64,000 nucleotides of DNA from Symmetrospora coprosmae. Lineage: Eukaryota; Basidiomycota; Cystobasidiomycetes; Symmetrosporaceae. Of this stretch, positions 47,486 through 57,791 are shown piece by piece. The notes under the pieces are model-generated. The model was not told where the DNA came from. It saw nothing but the letters and a program-made list of their open reading frames with translations, and searched no databases. The stretch spans positions 186,001 through 250,000 of the forward strand of contig VUYT01000012.1 in NCBI GenBank assembly GCA_008802785.1, written 5' to 3'. Each line of letters starts with the position of its first letter. Position 1 is the stretch's first letter. A program made the position numbers and the translations under genes.

Positions 47486-47507
47486 TCGGTAGAGTATCTG
47501 ACTCTTA

Positions 47508-47528
47508 CTCGTTTCACAAAGCGGCGTG
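47508..47528 (+). other. tRNA intron 2 (canonical, position 37/38)
   Basis: 21 nt between A37 and A38, the standard site of eukaryotic nuclear tRNA introns. It has no GT...AG ends. It contains AAG (47519-47521), which can pair with anticodon CTT, the usual anticodon-intron helix used by the tRNA splicing endonuclease. Confidence 0.9.
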
Positions 47529-47542
47529 ATCAGATTGTCGTG

Positions 47543-47614
47543 GTTAGTCCCCTCCTCCTGCGGCTCCTCCCTATGCGACCTTCATCTGACCAAGCTCCTC
47601 TTCCAACCCATCAG
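47543..47614 (+). other. tRNA intron 3 (T-stem, after position 51), mRNA type
   Basis: 72 nt. Donor GTTAGT, branch-site match CTGAC at 47586-47590 with its A 25 nt from the end, a C/T-rich tract and acceptor CATCAG. Removal rebuilds a five-pair T-stem. The intron ends immediately before position 52, the first base of the B box. Confidence 0.88.
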
Positions 47615-47640
47615 GGTTCGAGCCCCACATCGGGCTTCTC

Positions 47641-47644
47641 TTTT
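47641..47644 (+). terminator. Short T-run, likely RNA polymerase III terminator
   Basis: TTTT starts four bases after the tRNA discriminator (CTTCTCTTTTG). Four Ts is the minimum for Pol III in many eukaryotes. Confidence 0.65.
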
Positions 47645-48452
47645 GCTCTGGACCTATACGAGCTCTCTTTTGCTTCGCTGGGCTGGGCTGTCGTACACGC
47701 TCCCGGTGGCGCTGGCAAGGTCCCCGCATTGTCAGCCTCCCGGAGCCCAACGAGATAGCTTTTTACCCTTACAAAGCTGCAGGTGTACTCTCCTGCACTG
47801 CACGCACCTGAGGGTACCACTTTATCGACAAAGTGACTACTCCTGCCCGAGATCTTCCTCCGTTCATGCAACCCCTCACTTTTGGCTACATCCAGGCACA
47901 GGGCTCGGTTCAGCTAGTTTTTCGCATGTAACAAGACACAGTTGTGTTCTCTAGTGCCCTGTGAACACACTCGAATGCTAATATTCGATTTATGACTCTC
48001 TACGACGGAGATCTTCCTGTACCAAGCCGGGCTTCCTGCGGAACCGTCTCCGCAGTTCGCGCTTAGACGACAGGCTGTCCATATCGCTTTGCCTAAAATT
48101 TATTGGGCATGCTTCAGTCTACATCACTCTCAGATTCCGAATCACGCAATATTCGCAGTTATATCACACCGCAGTCCCACCTGGCCTTCGCCACAAAGAT
48201 GTCAACCGCGTCTCGCTAGGATTGCGAGCAAGCGCACACAGCATCCGATTCCTGGAACGCACAACACCGAATTCCCTATCTGACGGTGTAGTACGCGACA
48301 TTCGTGAGCGTGGGTCCAGCTCAGTCTAGGGCGCGATCTGAGGAGTCTGGCCTTTAAGGCGCCGAGAGGACCTCCCGAGCGAGTCACCTTTCTGCTATTG
48401 CTCGTAAGTTGCATGTACACATGGCAGCGGAACTCCTTCTATTTAACTTCTG
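47645..48452. other. 0.8-kb gap after the tRNA
   Basis: No gene, second tRNA or repeat found. Slightly more A/T-rich than its surroundings. The right end is the 3' region of the VPS9-domain gene. Confidence 0.45.
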
Positions 48453-51400
48453 TCATGCACCGAAAGCCCCCCTTTCCTGCAACATTGCTACCATCCGTTT
48501 GTACTCTGCCAAGAGCAACGGCACCTCGCCTACCTTCAGCTCGTCCGCCTCGCAATCAAGGAAGTGCTGCACAGGCGGCGGATTCTTGAGCTGTTCGTGA
48601 TGCGAAGAATGTGACATGAAGCTCGTCGTGCGCTCCCGCGTCACAAGCGGTGGAGGCGATGGCTCGGCAGCAGGATATACGGAGATGGTTGACCGTCGAG
48701 TACTGGCAGCAGCTCCGTCGTTGGAATGGCCCAAAGGCAGCGAGAAGGCAGAGAACAAGCTGGTCTGCAGTGACAGTCAGCGCGTGCAGAAGTAAGCTGG
48801 CGATCGGACTCACCCGTGGAGCTTGGACATGCCCAGAGACGGTAGCACGCTCCTGCTCGACAGGCGGTGTATTTGCACCGAGACGTCCTAGTCCGGGCAG
48901 CGAAGCGAGCCTTGAGCTGATGGACGGTGCCGCAGTCTCCTCTGAAGGCGCCACATCGGCAAGCTCCGTCTCCTTCTTTGGCGGTGAGGCAGTCATCGAG
49001 TTGACCGTGCCTCGCCGCAGAATCGAGTCTTTGAAGCTGGCAGCTTTGGATGCACCTCCCGCAAGCACGCTCTGCACTTCCTCCAGCGTTTTTGGCTGCT
49101 GCTGCGGCTCCATCGTTGGTGCATTGCGGTTGAGCAGGCCGCCCAGCATGCGGTAGCCTCCAAGACCGAAGTCTGCCGCATGGCCAAGCACCTTTCCTGC
49201 TGACCCAACCATCTGATCGAGTTGCTGCGCTGTTCGATGCCGCATCCGCAGCGGCGCGGTCGGGATGTCAGGGGTCCTGTGGGTCCCACTACATCAGCTC
49301 AACCCCACAATAGACAATACACTAGCACCCACGTCAGGATCTTGTCCGTCCCGAGACCCAGTGTGCCGATATCGCAGCTCATCAAGAACGACTTGACAGC
49401 GTCCAGGTTGCAAAGGCAGTATTCACCCTCCCCTCGCATCAAGCTGTCCGCTCTGAACCTTTGCACAAAGAGCGTGTGAGATACCAGCTTGGACGGGTTG
49501 GCCTGCACCACTGAGTAAATCAGGAGCGGTAAAATCGCGTCGGCACTAGTGGTCGACGCCTTCTTGGGCTTAAGCGCCCCTGTGGGTGCACCGGAAGCCT
49601 CTGAGCGGATCTCAAAGTAGGAGGCACTGGCCGGATCGGACGGATCTTCTATGAAGTCCGACGAAGCCGCCGGCAAGCGATAGTCGTCCTGCAGCGCCGC
49701 ATCGGGAAGCTTGATAGACGGCAACGGCCCCTCCACGATCATCGAAGAGGGCCGCGAAGCAGGCATTCGAGGCGTACGCTCTAGTGGCGTCGGCAAGTCG
49801 CCATCGCCTCTGACCGAAGACTGCCTGTTTGACCGGCCTCCTAGCGACTTGGCGTCATCCGACATCTCGTAGACTTGCACCCCTCGCCGCGAGCCGGGTG
49901 TTGCCGCACCATCCCGCTCGTGAGGTGTGTCCGCCTTCATGGGTATAGCCGGTAGCTGCTCCAACGAATCGGCGATAATCTTGTGCACCTGAACCAGCAC
50001 TTCGAGCTTTGCTAGCGGACTTCGGCAATCAACATTCTGCAGTCTCTGCAGCTCTGTGCAGAAACCTCGATTCAGCTCCTATCAGGCAGCCATGTTGGAG
50101 TGACCCACCTCGACCACACTGCTTCACAACATCGTCGAGGCCCTCCAGCAGTACTCGCTTGTCGTCATCCCAGTCAGGGTCGCTGTTCGGCACTTCGATT
50201 TGAAAGCCGAGATGATCCAGAGTGAGATCGAGCATATGCAAGCCTGCTATCCGCGTCGACAGGTTTTCATCATCGCTTCTGTCCGCAGATGACGTAGGCG
50301 AGAACAGCTTGTCGTAAAGCATATCGCAGACGAAGGCCTCCACCTTTTCAAGGCTAAGGTCGGTGCTATTCTGCTTGGCATTCTCTTTGGCAGCCTTTTC
50401 GCTTAGCTCCTCGTCCTCCAGTGCTTCCGCCAGCGCTGCCCGCTCCTGCTGAGCCTGCTCCAGACGCAAGTGCACATCGTAGAAATATTCCTGCATGGCA
50501 GTCGTGATGTCGTCGATCTTGGCATGTAGCAGAGAGCGCGACGAGCTGTCTTTATCAACCTCCTCTTCGGTAATAGGTGATGTACTGCTGAGCATCTTGT
50601 ACGCGGGATGAAAGCGACGCAAGAACGCTATTGTCATCTCAACGACCTTGGTGTCTTCTCCCGCCAGGGCAGCTTTCGTCCGCGCATCAATAGAATGATA
50701 CACGGCCTTGACCAGCTTCTTGCCGACGAGCACACTCTCGACCGGCCATGCGAGAATCGGCATTGTGGCCGCCGAGGACGCCACGGGCGTGGTTTCACCG
50801 ACTGGCGCTGGAGCTAGCGCAAGCGCAGCATCTGGGCGACTTGGAGACGAGTTGGGTGACGTGGATGCGGGTGCTGCGGCCCTGCTGCCTCCGAACAGGC
50901 TAGCCAATGTGCGCGGCTTAGCGGCAGCTTTCGCTGGCCTAGCTGGGCTTGAGGACGATTGTGGTCGAGGTATGTTGAGCTCAATCTCCTTGCCGACGGC
51001 GAAGGTCAGGGCGGGCTCGCTGCTTTGGGTACCCGTTGGCGAAGCACTTCCCAGAAGTTCCAGCAGAGTCGCTTCCGAAACATTGGTCTGCTTCAGATCG
51101 ATGCCAGGTACGCAGGAAGAGAAATGGAGCACTGAGCTGAGCCAAAGGAAATAGGTCAAATTAGCCGAATACACCGGCACCGACATGCAAAAGAGCGCAC
51201 TCACTCTTGCTTCACACCCCTCACACCACTCAAGGTGACAAGATTCGTGCCGTCCTTGAGCACGACGTGATCACGAAGCAGCTTTGGTGTTACATCTGAG
51301 CTGGATCCTGCCTCCTTCGGCAGCAGTAGAGCGGCCTTCCCGGACTTGAGCGCAGAATAGATGATGTCCCATCCTGCCGTCTCCGAAGCCTTGTCGTGCC

Positions 51401-52094
51401 GCTCTGCCAAAAGCCTCTGCACGATATGCCAGCCTAAAGAGTCGTGAGTCAGACCTCCGGCCTGCAGTGTAGCTTGCAGACTCTGGAGCTGGAGCTTGCT
51501 TGACGCGGTTCCTGCTGACGAGCTGCCGGGCGATGCGGGTACGGAGATGGTGTTGGCCTGTGCGAGAGACGTGGATGTAGTCGATGCATGCAGCTGTCCT
51601 GGCTGCGTGAAGGTCTGTGTAGGGCTCTTGGCGAGGGAGCTGGCGTTTATTGCGTTGGCAGACCCGGTCGATATAGGTCGCTGTCTGGGCTTGTAGACGG
51701 CATACGACGAGCTGCCCTGAGCGACGAGCGGAGGCCTCCCTTGTGCAGTATCGGAGGCACTGGAAGTGAGTGGAGATGTGGAGGAGGACGATGCTAGACG
51801 GGGAGGAAGAGGTGGTGGGACGGCCCGCGAGCTTAACGTAGAGCTCCTGGTCGACGCGGGTCGGCCAAGCCCGAACGACAGCGGGCCGGCAGCGCTGCTG
51901 TCACTGAGCGGCCCAGCAGCTTCGTTGGTCTCGCCGAACAGCAGCGGATGTGCAGCCAGCCTGTCGTGGCTCTTGCCCTTTGAGCTGATGCTGCTGCGGT
52001 CATCTACGGATGGTGAGGCCGATCGAGACGTCGACGTCGAGGTGGACGGCGACCTCGAAGACGGCCTGGGCAGGGGCGAGACGGAGCGGTCCAT
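48453..52094 (-). CDS. VPS9-domain protein, likely Rab5-type GEF
   Basis: ATG at 52094 begins MDRSVSPLPRPSSRSPSTST, a Ser/Pro-rich region of about 200 residues; a TTG 36 bases upstream is not used. Then LGWHIVQRLLAERHDKASET, DIIYSALKSGKAALLLPK and VVLKDGTNLVTLSGVRGV. A helical segment (ILAWPVESVLVGKKLVKAVY, FLRRFHPAYKMLSSTSPITE, VEAFVCDMLYDKLFSPTSSA) and LHMLDLTLDHLGFQIEVPNS precede the VPS9 core: TTSADAILPLLIYSVVQANP, SKLVSHTLFVQRFRADSLMR, GEYCLCNLDAVKSFL. The Asp of ADAILPLLIY is the conserved catalytic-region residue. The C-terminus is disordered, ending AEYKRMVAMLQERGAFGA. About six introns. VPS9 domains activate Rab5/Vps21 on early endosomes; the precise Rab is inference. Confidence 0.82.
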
Positions 52095-52276
52095 GAGTCG
52101 TCCGAACGTCTGACGTGTGGCATGCGCCAAATGCTGGCGAATTGGTCGGAGGCAAGGCCGTCGGCTCCGTCGAAGGCTGATATCGTCAGAAACGTGACCG
52201 ACGACGACGGAACTGCGACTGCGACTGCGACTGCCGGCTGCATCCCACCTCTTGCCAAAGTCACCTTACAGCAAAG
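52095..52276. promoter_or_regulatory. Bidirectional promoter, VPS9 gene / transaldolase-family gene
   Basis: 182 bp separate the two divergent start codons. It contains a short (GACTGC)-like run, ACTGCGACTGCGACTGCGAC (about 52209-52235). Confidence 0.5.
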
Positions 52277-53512
52277 ATGGTCAGCCTGCTGGATGAGCTC
52301 CGGCAGCACTCCACTATCGATCTGGACTGCAACGACGATGCAGGTCCGTGCCAGCTTCTGACGCGCTTCTAACGCGAACGCGTTTCCGCAGGCAGGCAGG
52401 ACGCCCCGCTGATATGCTGCGCCTCGCACAGTCGCATTGCAGTTCAAGCCGTTCCAGGACATGACGTCGAACCAGCTCATCGTTTTGGGTCAGCTGAAGC
52501 AAGCCAGTCACGCGGGGATCCTGCCCAAGGCAGTCGAGCTGGCGAGAGGCGCTGCCGCTGCCTTCCCCAGTGTCGACATTGCTGACCTCACGGTCGACTT
52601 TGCCGTGAGCTGAACGTGCTGCGTCAATTATAGAGGCTCGGACTGACTTCCCGCGCTCCATATATACAGACGGTCCTGCTGGGAAAGGTCGTTGCGAGCC
52701 ATCTCCACCCGGACGGCTACGTGCATGCTCAGACCCTGCCTTCGAAGGCATACGACACAGAAGCCACCATTGCGCATGCCCTGCGACTAGTCAAGGTGTA
52801 CGGACTAGCCGATATCCCGCAGAACCGGGTCTGCATCAAGATCCCAAGCACAAAAGAGGGTATCGACGCCTGCCGGACGCTCGAGAGGGAGCACAATGTC
52901 CGCACCCTAGCCACGACGTGCTTCACCCTAGCGCAGGGTCTGGCAGCTGCCGAGGCAGACTGCACCTATGTCGCGCCGTATGTCAACCCGCTCATCGTGC
53001 ATCTCGATCCGAGCAAGCACACAATATACGAGGATCCGCTCGAGGGTCTCACAGGTATGAGAGTCACTTTCGAGATCCAGAAGGCATACTCAAACCAAGA
53101 TGCAAAGACAAAGGTGCTGGCAGCGAGGTGAGGCAGCTGGGCCTTTGCGGTGGAGGGCTGCCCTCCCGTGCATATCCAGTATCTGACAGCCCTCGCACAT
53201 CGCAGCCTCGTGACAGCCGAGGAAGTCTTTGCACTTTGCGGGATACAGCACATCACGCTGTCGTCGAATGCGCTTGCTCTGATACAGCAGACGCCGCTCG
53301 ACCCCAAGTTTGAAGGTATCAGGGACCGCTCGCTAGCCTACTTGCGAGGTGAGAAGCAAGTAGACAACAACGACGCCTTCTTCTCGGAGGAGAGTCTCGA
53401 GAAAGTACTCGCAGACCCGGCTGTTGATGCACTTCAGCGAGATGCGCTCCTGCATTTCGGACGAGCCGAGGAGGAGTTGAGGGAGATGGCCAGGACAGCG
53501 TCTCGAGCGTAG
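52277..53512 (+). CDS. Transaldolase-family protein
   Basis: Four exons (52277-52343, 52432-52604, 52670-53127, 53206-53512) give 334 residues, the normal transaldolase length. Start MVSLLDELRQHSTIDLDCND, then VALQFKPFQDMTSNQLIVLG, VDIADLTVDFATVLLGKVVA, VHAQTLPSKAYDTEATIAHA, NRVCIKIPSTKEGIDACRTL (the Lys of VCIKIPST is the Schiff-base lysine), HNVRTLATTCFTLAQGLAAA, CTYVAPYVNPLIVHLD and SLVTAEEVFALCGIQHITLS. Classical enzymes have DATTNPSL where this has DMTSNQLI, so it belongs to the divergent fungal transaldolase-like branch. The reaction, transfer of dihydroxyacetone between sugar phosphates in the pentose phosphate pathway, is likely but not certain. Confidence 0.87.
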
Positions 53513-53575
53513 ATACAAAGAGCAGTGTGGTCGGCAGTGTAGCTATCCGTCCCGACCAGACGGTCTGTTCTTACG

Positions 53576-54326
53576 CTAAGAATTGCGACTCTGCCCTGCC
53601 TTCCACGTCGCTGCGAACGGGTCGTGCTCGGGATCCCGGTTCCTGATGTACTCTTGGCGATTGGCGATCTCCTCAGCTAGCTCGTCGCCATAGACTGACT
53701 CGACCCAGTCATACGTCAGGTCGATGCCGGCCGACACGCCGGAAGAAGTCCAGATATTGCCATCCTTCACCCATCGAGCGACGGGAACCCAATTAACCTC
53801 CGGCGCTTGAGACGTAGCCTGAGAATGCAGCGCTCGCTTAGCCTTGCCTCTGCAATTGGCCGCGAGAAGCGTGCAGTTTGACGCAACTCACCCAGTCCCA
53901 TGAGGCCTTGTTCGTGGTTGCTTTCTTGCCATCGAGAAGCCCGCCCATTCCGATGATGGCTGACCCCGTGCACACAGTGAGGAGGTACTGCAGCTTCGGA
54001 TATACACGCGTCGCATAGTCGATGAGCGGCTGGATGCTGGCCCTGTCTCGCGCGCCGTAGCCTCCGGGGACCAGGAGCACCTCTATGTCTTCAGGAGCGC
54101 TGTCGAATGTGTGCGTCGGGACGACAGTCTCGCGGAAGGTAGACCTCTGTCCCGCATGAACGGGCTCGAGAGACGAGGAAAGGATGTAGAGCGAGTGAGG
54201 GTGTGTCTGTGCGAGGATGTTGAGCACGTCAAGCGGGCCCGCAACGTCGAGAAGCTGAAAGCCGGGGAAGAGGGCGACGGCAAACTTGGTGGGCTGAGTT
54301 TCGGAGGATGGTGCAGCGGCACTCAT
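53576..54326 (-). CDS. DJ-1/PfpI-family protein (class I glutamine amidotransferase-like)
   Basis: Two exons (53892-54326, 53576-53797) give 218 residues. MSAAAPSSETQPTKFAVALF, PGFQLLDVAGPLDVLNILAQ, EDIEVLLVPGGYGARDRASI, LQYLLTVCTGSAIIGMGGLL (nucleophile Cys in TVCTGS), KKATTNKASWDWVNWVPVAR, WVKDGNIWTSSGVSAGIDLT. The elbow Cys and the IWTSSGVSAG signature match the isonitrile-hydratase/ThiJ-like fungal group. The substrate cannot be inferred. The 3' end converges on the transaldolase-family gene, 63 bp apart. Confidence 0.9.
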
Positions 54327-54725
54327 GGCCACGGGACTGCCCACGATAGCGACCAAGTACCGGTAATAGAGGGAGATCAGAGGCGTGAGGAGTCGAGCGT
54401 GGTGGAAGCTCGCTCGGCCTCCCCAACAACGTGGCGCCTGCTGCACACGTGACGAGGGATGACTCGACCCCGCTGGCTGTAAGTAGAGAGCCGCTGTTCA
54501 TGCGCGGCAGTGAGAGCAGCGTATTCATGCAGCGCGCTCCAGCCCTGCTACGCTCATGTAGTGCTGTTGAGGTAGAGCTCATCCGCCCGGTGGGCAGGTG
54601 CGCAGCTGCAGGCGCGACCGGCTGCTCTCGGCCCGGCTGCCAGTGGGACTGGACTCGGCAAGCGAACAAGCACTCATCGTCCACTCTGCTCATCGCCAAC
54701 AAGAACAGCAACTAGTCGTATAGCC
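54327..54725. promoter_or_regulatory. Divergent promoter, DJ-1-family gene / enoyl-CoA hydratase 2
   Basis: About 400 bases between start codons. No gene or repeat seen. Confidence 0.45.
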
Positions 54726-56177
54726 ATGGCGCCAGAAATCGAGAAGGCAGTCGGATTCAAGACCGATGATCTGCCCGTAGCATGGAACAGCCGCGACCTC
54801 CTTCTCTACGTTGTGCGTGGAACCTGCCCGGCGGGCTGCAGGCAGCCCAGCAACAGCCAGCTGACACAGGCCACAGACCGGCATCGGCGGACGAGCAGAT
54901 GAGCTCGACATGGTCTACGAGCTCAACAAGAACTGGACGCCGTTCCCCACGTATCCGCTTGTGCTCGGCCTGAGTTAGTGCCAGACCTGCGATTGACGAG
55001 ATCACCGGGCCAGCGCATCGGACTGACACAATCCGCATGTACCAAACGCGTTGCTGTGATGCAGAGGGCGATTCGCCAGATGTCACTGACTTCGCTCAGA
55101 TGGTCAAGGGCCGAGGAGGCAAGTCTCCTCCCGGCATGCCGGCTCTTGACCCGAACAAGTGCGTGCAGCTGCCAGACAACGATCCCGAGCCCGTCAGCTG
55201 ACGATGGTCTACGCTCCCGCCACAGGGTCGTACACGCCGAGCAGACCATCAAGATTCTCAAGCCCTTCCCGAAGGAGGCGAGCTCGAAAGACGGCTGGAA
55301 GCTGGTCAGGAGCATCGGCGGCGTACACGACAAGGGTGAGCCTCGCAATTCCAAGATGAGGCTGGAGATCTTCGTGCTCATTCACAAGCGGCTTGTCCAC
55401 TTCAGGCAAGGGTCTCATCATCGAGAATGTCAGCACCCTTGTGTGAGTCGGGAAAGCGTCTGACGAACTCAGGAACGCAAGCGGCTGAGTCCTTTCCCAC
55501 GTGCAGCGATGGATCCGGCACCGAGTACGTACAGATGATGAGCTCCTCGTACAACTTTGGAAAGTACGACCTGGGAGGCTTTTCGAAGTCAGTCAGCCCA
55601 AAGCTCAGCGTTCAGACGCAGAAGACGGCACCGAAGCACGATCCCAATTTCACCGCCACGGACGTCACTACACCTGAACAGGCGCTCCTGTACAGGCTGT
55701 CTGGGTGAGCTATATGTCATCATGTGCCCTTGGACGGCCCCAGGCTGATTGTCCGCTCCGTATTTCCAGCGACTACAACCCTCTCCACATCGACCCATCT
55801 ATCGGCAGCAAGCTCGGCTTCGGCGGAACCATCCTCCACGGTCTCTGCTCCTATGGCATCGCGGCCCGAGCGATTGTCAAGCATGTCGCTGGCGGAGATG
55901 GCACTCGCTTGCTCGAGATGGGTGAGTCCGGGCCCGCGCCAGGCATCGTGCCTCTGGACCAGCGAACGACGCTGACCCGTAGTAAATGGCAGGCGGTCGC
56001 TTCACGAGTCCCGTCAAGCCTGGACAGACGCTCGTCACCCTCATCTGGACGCAGCCCGCCAAAGACGGCAAGGGTGACACTACGGTCGAGTTTGCGCAGC
56101 AGATCAAGGAGACTGGCAAGTGGAGCATTGCTGGCTGCGCTCTTGTAGCGCCCGCCTCGTCAAAGAGCAAGCTTTAG
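54726..56177 (+). CDS. Peroxisomal enoyl-CoA hydratase 2 (MaoC-like, PTS1)
   Basis: Hydrates trans-2-enoyl-CoA to (3R)-hydroxyacyl-CoA in peroxisomal beta-oxidation; equivalent to the C-terminal domain of Fox2/MFE-2 but free-standing. ATG at 54726: MAPEIEKAVGFKTDDLPVAW. Splicing with acceptor CCACAG before TGIGGRADELDMVYELNKNW restores the family motif; then FPTYPLVLGL, HAEQTIKILKPFPKEASSKD and GLIIENVSTLV follow. The hydratase 2 active site reads DYNPLHIDPSIGSKLGFGGT ILHGLCSYG, with the catalytic Asp and His. The protein ends APASSKSKL, a canonical peroxisomal targeting signal type 1. Seven or eight introns. No dehydrogenase domain precedes it. Confidence 0.92.
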
Positions 56178-56440
56178 GTAAATGGGAAATACAGTGACAG
56201 ATGTAGCAAGCGTGACTGCTCTTGTGTGCGAGGGTGAATGAGATGCGCGGCTTCCGTGTCGAAGCGTCCAGACCTCGGAGCTGGGTCACGTGGTCACCGG
56301 CAAGCAGGGACGGCTGGCAGCGGTTGCTCCGCTGCGGGCCGTTCGCCCGGCTGTTCAGGTTCGCAACGAGGCTGTATCTCTTCTCCGCTTCGCACAGACT
56401 GCTCGCTACGACCAGTATATTCATACTCAAGACCCCAGTC

Positions 56441-57791
56441 ATGCCATCGTCGAAGGGAAAGGTCCTCGTTATGGGCGCGCCCGTCTGGGCGGACAAGGAG
56501 ATGCACGAGCTCTTGAGCCCTTATGCAGAGGTCGTGGTGCGTGTGTGACCTTTCAGAAAGCTACCGTGCTGTTGCTGATGCGCATGCTGCTCTCTATGGC
56601 GCTCTGCAGTACATGGAGTCGCAGTCGCGGGAGGAGCTGTTCAAGGACTTTGCCGAGGGAGGACGATACGCGGACACGACGGCTATCTTTCACTCTGCCT
56701 TCTCGTCCAAGCTTGTCGGACAGCCAGACAAGGAGCTCATTGATGCACTCCCAGCAAGCTGCAAGTGGCTGGCGCATAAAGGCGCAGGCTACGACTCGGT
56801 GGACGTGCATGCGGCGAAGGCTCGAGGTGGGTGGCGGCAAGGCTGTTATACCACAGTACAAAATGCAGGCTGATGTTGCTAACCCCCCTCTGCGATCTGT
56901 CTCATCTTCCTTGCCTTCTCTCCCGTCCGTCCGTCTTGCCCCGCGCCCCCACACACAGGCCTCAGCGTATCGAACACTCCGGGAGCCGTGGACGAGGCAA
57001 CAGCGACGACAGGCGTCTATCTCCTCATTGGCGCGATGCGGAACTTCAGCCAGGGCGAGAAGCATCTCCGGAACGGCGGCTTTGCGCCCATGCCAGAAGT
57101 CGAGGCGCGCTCGTCGGACCTCAGCGGCAAGACAATTGGCATCCTGGGCATGGGCAGCATCGGTGTTACCTTTGCGCGCATGATTCAGCCGTTCGGGATG
57201 CGCATCCTCTACCACAACCGGCGCGAGTCGCCATCTGCGCCCGACTTTGTGACGTACGTCAAGGATCTGGACGAGATGCTCGAGCAAGTCGACGTGCTCA
57301 GCGTCAACATGCCGCTCTCTGCGGCGACCGAAGGATTTGTCGATGAGCGCAAGATCAGGAAGCTCAGGAAAGGGAGCATCATCATCAATACGGCGCGGGG
57401 CAAGATCATTGACGAGGAGGCGCTCATCCGGGCGCTCGAGGACGGCCATGTGGGTCAGGTCGACGACGCGATTGGGATGTGCCCAGACCCGTTACTGACC
57501 GCCCAAGTCATTCTACAGCTCGCCGCTGCTGGTCTTGACGTCTTTGCTACAGAGCCCAAGGTGGATCCAAGGCTTATCGCCATGCCAAACACGACCCTGC
57601 TCCCGCGTGAGTGCTTTGGACGACGAAGCGGGTTCTCAGAATGCATTGATCTGACGCGACGATTACCCTTCGCAGACATTGGAACAGAGAATAAGGACAG
57701 CAGGAAGAAGATGGAGATTGTTGCACTGACGAACATCCGCGATTTCCTGGCAGGCGGGGTTGGACCCAATCTCGTCCCAGAGTGCCAGTAG
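56441..57791 (+). CDS. D-isomer-specific 2-hydroxyacid dehydrogenase
   Basis: NAD(P)-dependent reduction of a 2-keto acid such as glyoxylate or hydroxypyruvate. ATG at 56441: MPSSKGKVLVMGAPVWADKE. Then HKGAGYDSVDVHAAKARGLS, VSNTPGAVDEATATTGVYLL, TIGILGMGSIGVTFARMIQP (GxGxxG nucleotide site), SIIINTARGKIIDEEALIRA (catalytic Arg), AAAGLDVFATEPKVDPRLIA (catalytic Glu) and LLP joined to HIGTENKDSRKKMEI. The catalytic His codon is split by the last intron (C|AC). Four introns (after VVV, KAR, GHV and LLP). It follows the hydratase gene in the same direction, about 260 bp downstream. Confidence 0.93.

Larger units (their letters stand above)
47405..47636 (+). tRNA. tRNA-Lys(CUU) in four exons with three introns
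   Basis: Exons 47405-47419, 47486-47507, 47529-47542 and 47615-47636 join to exactly 73 nt. Acceptor stem GCCTGGT pairs with ATCGGGC (two G-U pairs). The D-stem ACTC pairs with GAGT. The anticodon stem TCTGA pairs with TCAGA around loop CTCTTAA, anticodon CTT at 47504-47506. The T-arm reads GTGGG TTCGAGC CCCAC. All invariants hold: T8, A14, G15-C48, G18G19, A21, T33, G53-C61, TTC at 54-56, A58. The discriminator is T73, as I recall for yeast tRNA-Lys(CUU). The B box GGTTCGAGCCC is intact in exon 4; the A box is split by intron 1. Transcribed on the same strand as, and 48 bp after, the orphan gene. Such a gene would escape ordinary tRNA finders, which allow an intron only near position 37. Confidence 0.93.

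Noticed and set aside
47405-47636. Reading the tRNA as a decayed pseudogene with random insertions
   Set aside because: Random insertions would not leave an exact 73-nt tRNA, nor carry donor, branch and acceptor signals in two cases and a canonical 37/38 intron in the third.
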